A stretch of DNA of 64,000 nucleotides. Origin: Xanthomarina sp. F1114 (GTDB lineage Bacteria > Bacteroidota > Bacteroidia > Flavobacteriales > Flavobacteriaceae). The stretch spans positions 1 through 64,000 of the forward strand of contig NZ_JAPMLL010000015.1 in the NCBI RefSeq assembly GCF_026410255.1. The letters are read 5' to 3'. The notes under the pieces are model-generated. The model worked only from the letters and a program-made list of their open reading frames with translations. It had not been told where the DNA came from and made no database searches. Of the stretch, positions 59,801 through 64,000 are shown one piece after another; position 1 is the first letter of the stretch, and each line of letters begins with the position of its first letter. The position numbers and the translations under genes were made by a program.

Positions 59801-62389
59801 TTGCGAACATCTTTTAGATTCATAGTATTCCTCTTTTGTACCATCCTGTTTATTACGAGTTGTTCTAGAAAAAAAGACTCGTTTTTAAGCCGGAATTTCC
59901 ATGCGCTAGCAGCAAAAGATAATATTTTATATAATGGTTATATTGCTTTAGAAGAAGGGAAACAATCCTTAAACGAAAGCTATGAAGACGATTATTGGGA
60001 TATTTTGCCTATTGAGCGTATGCAAGTTTCAGAAGAAGTTACACTTCCTGGACAAAACTCAAACGATCGTTTTGTTAGAGCAGAAGAAAAAGCGGTAAAA
60101 GCCATTCAATTGCATGGCATGAATATTAATGGGAAAGAGAAAAATCCACAAATAGACGAAGCATATTTACTATTAGGAAAAGCCAGATACTTCGATCAAA
60201 GGTTTGTGCCAGCACTAGAAGCTTTTAATTATATTCTTTATAAATACCCTGCAAGCGATAAAATAAATCAAGCAAAAATTTGGAGAGAAAAAGGAAACCT
60301 TAGATTAGAAAACGATGAGGTTGCCATTGAAAATCTGAAACGCTTGTTAGATCAAGAAAATCTTGAAGGACAAGATTTAGCAGATGCTACGTCAACTTTA
60401 GCTCAGGCTTATATTAATATTGAAGCTCTTGATAGTGCAGCAACACAATTAAACACAGCTAGCCTGAACACAAAAAATAACGACGAGCGTGGACGTTACA
60501 GATATATCCAAGGACAATTATTTAATAGACTTGGCTATAAAGACAGTGCCAATATAGCTTTTGATAAGGTTATTAAATTAAACCGAAAAACACCTCGTAT
60601 TTATTTAATTGCTGCAGAATTAGAAAAAGTAAATAACTTTGACCATACGGTTGGAGATAAGGCAGTGGTTTTGGAAAACCTAACCGAAATTGAAGAAAAC
60701 AGAGAAAATAGACCTTATCTAGACAAAATATATCATCAAATAGCCGATTTTTATGCGCAAGGAGAGCAAGACTCCTTAGCTGTAGAATATTATAATAGAT
60801 CTTTAAGAACTAATTCTAGAGACAAAAAACTAATGGCCACAAATTATGAAATCTTAGGCGATTACTTTTTTGATTACTCCGAGTATAAAATAGCTGGTGC
60901 TTATTATGATAGCACAATGACTAACATGGTTAATAATTCGAAACCTTTTAGAATTATTAAAAGAAAAAGAGACAATCTAGACGATGTTATTTATTATGAA
61001 GACATAGCTTTTGCTAACGATAGTATTATAGGTCTTACCAATTTGTCATACAATGAGCAACTTGCATACTTTACAAAATACACCGAAGACTTGAAAGTTC
61101 GAGCGCAAGAAGAGCAAGAGCAAAAAGAATTGGAAGCTGCTTTAGCTGAAAGAGAACAGCAAATGGGAGCTAACGATAAATTTAAAAACAGTTTTTCAAG
61201 CAGCGATGCTAGTGATAGTTTAAGAGGCTCTAAAGGACCAAATACACCACCGGGAAGATCTAGTTTTTATTTCTATAATCCAACAACGGTGGCTTACGGT
61301 AAAAACGACTTCTTAGAAAAATGGGGAGACAGAGCTTTAGAAGATAATTGGCGCTGGTCTTCAAATAATAGATCTGGTAGAGGTGTTGCAGAAAATACCG
61401 AAAGAGAAATTATTGCAACAGATACTGAATTATTCGATCCTGAATTTTATATTTCTAGAATTCCAACAGATCAAAAAGAGATTGACAGTCTTGCTAAACA
61501 AAGAAATTTTGCTTATTACCAATTAGCGGTTATATATAAGGAGAAGTTTAAGGAATACGAACTTTCTAAAAACACCTTTCAAGACTTATTAAATATGGAG
61601 CCGGAAGATAAGTTGATCTTGCCTTCAAAATATAATCTATATAAACTGTATGAGCTTTTAGGTGAAAATGATGAGGCTAGCATAGCTAAAAACGATATTA
61701 TTACTAACTATCCAGAATCTAGATATGCACTTATTTTAGAAAACCCGGAATCTGCTGCTTTAAAAGATGAAAATAGTCCAGAAAACATCTATAAAAATAT
61801 TTACGACCAACTTGAAAGTCAGAAATACAGCCAGGTAATTTCAGAAGTTGATGATTATATAAATCAGATTGAAGGCGATCCAATGATCCCTAAATTCGAA
61901 CTTTTAAAAGCAACTGCCATTGGAAGATTAAAAGGTTTTGAGGCTTATAGCGAAGCTTTAAACTTTGTAGCTTTGAATTATGCTAATTCTCCTGAAGGAG
62001 AAAAAGCTCAAGACATAATTGATAATGTCCTACCTAAATTAGCATCTAAAGATTTTGTAGATAATGAAACAGATAACAACTTTAAAATTGTTTATTATTT
62101 TAAATCTGCTTCCAAAGAAGAATTAGAAAAATTTAAGAAGAAACTACAAGCTGAAATAGAAAAGGTAAATGTATATAACTTATCGCTTTCTGTAGATGTG
62201 TATAACCCAACAACAACCTTTATACTTGTTCATGGATTAAAAAGTAAAGAAGGTGCCAGTGGATATGCCTTATCTCTTCAAGAGAAAAAGAAAGATAAAA
62301 TTATACATGACTTCTTTGCTGTATCTTCGTCAAATTATAGAACCATTCAAATTCATAAGAATTTCGATGAATATTTAGATTTACAATAA
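59801..62389 (+). CDS. sprE: T9SS lipoprotein PorW/SprE
   Basis: An 862-residue periplasmic lipoprotein (Cys21, FITSCSRKKDSFLSRNFHALAAKDNILYNG) of the PorW/SprE type, a component of the type IX secretion system that links its ring to the translocon and, in gliding species, to motility. TPR-like helices fill about 90-390 and 560-760. A low-complexity charged linker (about 425-500, EEQEQKELEAALAEREQQ) joins them. The start is a TTG. It supports T9SS in this organism and matches the three cargo genes in the window. Downstream bactofilin and ATP-synthase genes are a conserved neighbourhood. Confidence 0.92.
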   Translation: MRTSFRFIVFLFCTILFITSCSRKKDSFLSRNFHALAAKDNILYNGYIALEEGKQSLNESYEDDYWDILPIERMQVSEEVTLPGQNSNDRFVRAEEKAVKAIQLHGMNINGKEKNPQIDEAYLLLGKARYFDQRFVPALEAFNYILYKYPASDKINQAKIWREKGNLRLENDEVAIENLKRLLDQENLEGQDLADATSTLAQAYINIEALDSAATQLNTASLNTKNNDERGRYRYIQGQLFNRLGYKDSANIAFDKVIKLNRKTPRIYLIAAELEKVNNFDHTVGDKAVVLENLTEIEENRENRPYLDKIYHQIADFYAQGEQDSLAVEYYNRSLRTNSRDKKLMATNYEILGDYFFDYSEYKIAGAYYDSTMTNMVNNSKPFRIIKRKRDNLDDVIYYEDIAFANDSIIGLTNLSYNEQLAYFTKYTEDLKVRAQEEQEQKELEAALAEREQQMGANDKFKNSFSSSDASDSLRGSKGPNTPPGRSSFYFYNPTTVAYGKNDFLEKWGDRALEDNWRWSSNNRSGRGVAENTEREIIATDTELFDPEFYISRIPTDQKEIDSLAKQRNFAYYQLAVIYKEKFKEYELSKNTFQDLLNMEPEDKLILPSKYNLYKLYELLGENDEASIAKNDIITNYPESRYALILENPESAALKDENSPENIYKNIYDQLESQKYSQVISEVDDYINQIEGDPMIPKFELLKATAIGRLKGFEAYSEALNFVALNYANSPEGEKAQDIIDNVLPKLASKDFVDNETDNNFKIVYYFKSASKEELEKFKKKLQAEIEKVNVYNLSLSVDVYNPTTTFILVHGLKSKEGASGYALSLQEKKKDKIIHDFFAVSSSNYRTIQIHKNFDEYLDLQ

Positions 62390-62407
62390 CCCCAAATAAT
62401 ACATATT

Positions 62408-62836
62408 ATGTTTTCCGATAATAAAAAAGACAGACAAAACCTAGAATTAGTATCAAGTCAGAACATTATTTCAAAAGGCACTAAAATTGTTGGCGATTTA
62501 ATTAGCGAAGGCGACTTGAGAATTGATGGAACCATAGAAGGTAATTTAAAAACACCTGGAAAGATTGTAGTTGGAAAAACTGGAGTAGTTAAAGGAACTC
62601 TGGATGGAACCGATGCTCATTTTGAAGGTAAATTTTCAGGAAAGCTCAACTTAACAGGAACCCTTACTTTAAGATCTTCAGCACATATTGAAGGCGAAGT
62701 TACTCTAGGAAAGCTAGAAGTAGAGCCAGGAGCCACATTTAATGTAACATGTGCTATGCAAGGTGCAATAAAAGAAAGCCGTTCAAAAAATGAGCAAAAA
62801 GGAGGAGCAAAAAAGGGAGAAGAGCAAATCGCTTAG
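62408..62836 (+). CDS. Bactofilin (polymer-forming cytoskeletal protein)
   Basis: A 142-residue bactofilin: a right-handed beta-helix core (about 20-115) with GDLISEGDLRIDGTIEGNL and GKIVVGKTGVVKGTL, glycine-rich turns, and disordered ends (charged KKDRQN at the start, lysine-rich SRSKNEQKGGAKKGEEQ at the end). Bactofilins polymerise without nucleotide and often touch the membrane or cell wall machinery. It is 18 nt after porW/sprE. The last 47 nt overlap the start of atpZ in another frame. Confidence 0.93.
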   Translation: MFSDNKKDRQNLELVSSQNIISKGTKIVGDLISEGDLRIDGTIEGNLKTPGKIVVGKTGVVKGTLDGTDAHFEGKFSGKLNLTGTLTLRSSAHIEGEVTLGKLEVEPGATFNVTCAMQGAIKESRSKNEQKGGAKKGEEQIA

Positions 62837-63035
62837 TAGCTATGCTAAATATTCAAGCATTGCCTTTCAAATGTTTGTTATTATTGGTATTGGTGCTTTT
62901 GTAGGAGTAAAATTAGACGATGCTTTTCCTAATAAGTATAACGCCTACACCATTATTCTATCTTTGGTATTTGTAATTTTTGCTATTGTTTTTGTAATAA
63001 GACGTATTATTGCAATCTCAAAAGAAGATAATTAA
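62790..63035 (+). CDS. atpZ: AtpZ-like ATP synthase assembly membrane protein
   Basis: An 81-residue inner-membrane protein of the AtpZ/AtpI family, with a basic N-terminal tail and two helices (about 27-45, 54-72). It has FQMFVIIGIGAFVGVKLDD and AIVFVIRRI. It probably helps assemble the c-ring or supplies Mg2+/Ca2+ transport for ATP synthase. The start lies 47 nt inside the bactofilin gene; the next in-frame Met (residue 28) would cut the first helix, so the overlap is real. Confidence 0.85.
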   Translation: MSKKEEQKREKSKSLSSYAKYSSIAFQMFVIIGIGAFVGVKLDDAFPNKYNAYTIILSLVFVIFAIVFVIRRIIAISKEDN

Positions 63036-63434
63036 ATGAATAAAGTTTTTAAAACCAGACAACTTTCCTTTTTAGTTCAAAATGCTGCAATTACTCTCAT
63101 CCTTTTAGGTATACATAGTTATTTGCTATCTCATTTCGATTCTATTATTTATATGATTCCGTTATGGCAAATTTATGTGTTTCATTTTGTTGTAACCACT
63201 TTAGTCTATACTGTAATTAACTTTCAATATTCTAGAGGAAAGACCGATATATTTAATCTATTTATGGGCTTTACTTTATTAAAAATGATATTAGCAATTC
63301 TTTTTTTATTGCCAGTAATTCTATCAGATATGGACAAAAAACAACCGGATGTATTCAACTTTTTTATCCCTTATTTTTTATACTTGTTTTTTGAAGTGTA
63401 TTCCCTAACAATATTTCTCCAAAAAAAGCCTTAG
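63036..63434 (+). CDS. Four-helix membrane protein at the AtpI position
   Basis: A 132-residue protein with about four hydrophobic helices (SFLVQNAAITLILLGIHSYLL, WQIYVFHFVVTTLVYTVI, NLFMGFTLLKMILAILFLLP, FFIPYFLYLFFEVYSLTIFL). From memory it is the DUF6168 type. It starts directly after the atpZ stop and precedes atpB. By position it may play the AtpI role, but the sequence has no feature that proves it. Confidence 0.78.
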   Translation: MNKVFKTRQLSFLVQNAAITLILLGIHSYLLSHFDSIIYMIPLWQIYVFHFVVTTLVYTVINFQYSRGKTDIFNLFMGFTLLKMILAILFLLPVILSDMDKKQPDVFNFFIPYFLYLFFEVYSLTIFLQKKP

Positions 63435-63478
63435 AACCTTGTGAATATCAAGACATTAAATAATCGTTAAAAAAGTGT

Positions 63479-63508
63479 TTGACAATTAATATAATGTACG
63501 TACATTTG
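63479..63508 (+). promoter_or_regulatory. Promoter of atpB (-33 TTG, -7 TACATTTG)
   Basis: TTG at 63479-63481 and TACATTTG at 63501-63508 are 19 nt apart, the ideal spacing for the Bacteroidota primary sigma factor. Transcription would start near 63515, about 30 nt before the atpB ATG. The ATP synthase genes thus have their own promoter apart from porW-bactofilin-atpZ. Confidence 0.68.
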
Positions 63509-63546
63509 CACGGAATTTAAAGCAAGGTATTTTTAATCAATATAAA

Positions 63547-64000
63547 ATGACATTAAGCACCTTTAAAAACGTATTTTTTTCTGCATTATTTTTAACAATC
63601 TCATTTGTTGGATATGCACAAGAAGCTAGTGGGGATGACAACGATAGTAAGTTCGATGCCAAAGAGATGATTATGCATCACGTAAAAGATGCGCATGAGT
63701 TTCATATATTTGATTGGAATGGGAAACCAGTTACCATTTCTTTACCTGTTATATTATGGACAGATCAAGGCCTGGTTACCTTTATGTCTAGCGAATTTCA
63801 TCATGACGATTCTGGAACACAAATTGTGGAAAAGGATGGGTTACGCTTTGTAAAATATCATGAAAAAGTTTACCAATTAGATGCTGGAACGCAAGAATTA
63901 GTATTCGATGCAGAGCATCACCCAACTAACGCTACTTTACCTTTCGATGTGTCTATTACAAGAAACGTGTTTATGATGTGGGTTTCGGTAATAGCTTTAC
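63547..64000 (+). CDS. atpB: ATP synthase F0 subunit a (partial)
   Basis: The first 151 codons of the F0 a-subunit, cut by the window end. It begins with a signal-peptide-like stretch (MTLSTFKNVFFSALFLTIS, then VGYAQ) and a long N-terminal periplasmic extension rich in His, Asp and Glu (HHVKDAHEFHIF, EFHHDDSG). The first membrane helix begins around RNVFMMWVSVIA. The extension is known in Bacteroidota AtpB. Assignment rests on the context atpZ-4TM-atpB, the extension and the onset of the a-subunit helix; the conserved proton-channel Arg lies beyond the window. Confidence 0.85.
   Translation, partial: MTLSTFKNVFFSALFLTISFVGYAQEASGDDNDSKFDAKEMIMHHVKDAHEFHIFDWNGKPVTISLPVILWTDQGLVTFMSSEFHHDDSGTQIVEKDGLRFVKYHEKVYQLDAGTQELVFDAEHHPTNATLPFDVSITRNVFMMWVSVIAL

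Noticed and set aside
1-64000. CRISPR arrays, prophage, insertion sequences, integrases, rRNA
   Set aside because: I looked for spaced identical repeats, transposase or phage motifs and rRNA-like sequence, and saw none.

Overview
The window looks like a chromosomal segment of a marine-type member of the Flavobacteriaceae (Bacteroidota). The evidence is AT-rich DNA (roughly 30-35 % G+C by eye), cargo proteins with type IX secretion (T9SS) C-terminal sorting domains, the T9SS lipoprotein PorW/SprE, a SusC/OMP-type beta-barrel protein, TamL and TamB, a class I ribonucleotide reductase with its ATP-cone on NrdB, TAnnTTTG-type -7 promoter boxes, little sign of Shine-Dalgarno use, and many short lipoproteins. 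I see no rRNA, CRISPR array, insertion sequence or prophage.

Layout. 1-7754: a lipocalin-like lipoprotein, then five leftward genes (LysE exporter, head-GIN protein, RNase R, and two large T9SS cargo proteins, one a seven-repeat beta-propeller and one a BspA-type LRR protein). 7755-8604: an 850-nt gene-free divergent region with several DnaA-box-like 9-mers, a weak oriC candidate. 8605-16999: an rpiB-CDF transporter-lipoprotein-GNAT operon, a leftward rnpA-S41 protease-OmpA group, and a pair made of a GCS2-CBS fusion and an aspartoacylase-like hydrolase. 17112-24059: M1 and S8 peptidases, an MBL hydrolase, a DUF202 protein and a CPA antiporter with an RCK domain. 24219-34395: lepA, a TonB-receptor-like barrel, a PD40 lipoprotein, an M28-PDZ peptidase, dusB, a LolE-like permease, rbfA, mce and a CAU-anticodon tRNA. 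34785-39836: an ELWxxDGT-repeat T9SS cargo, then nrdB-nrdA. 40306-46952: a TolB/FlgO-TPR protein followed by a cassette of two small helical proteins, two DUF1254 proteins and an outer-membrane barrel, partly of higher G+C. 47082-56043: a DUF6150 repeat protein, patatin, a small basic protein on the other strand, and TamB-TamL. 56149-64000: a PaaE-like reductase, an ABC exporter pair, then porW/sprE-bactofilin-atpZ-4TM protein-atpB (atpB is cut by the window end).

How the genes fit together. Much of the window serves the cell envelope: T9SS export (PorW/SprE) and three of its likely cargoes, outer-membrane assembly and lipid traffic (TamB/TamL, patatin, a LolE-like permease), lipoproteins and secreted peptidases. 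The rest is housekeeping: RNA decay and tRNA processing (rnr, rnpA, dusB, rbfA), dNTP synthesis and the start of the ATP synthase operon. The best candidate for an undescribed system is the 42111-46952 cassette with its possible regulator at 40306. Its protein families have no settled function and its composition differs from its surroundings. Other points of interest are the GCS2-CBS/aspartoacylase pair, the 13-residue-repeat secreted protein at 47082 and the unnamed membrane protein occupying the atpI position.
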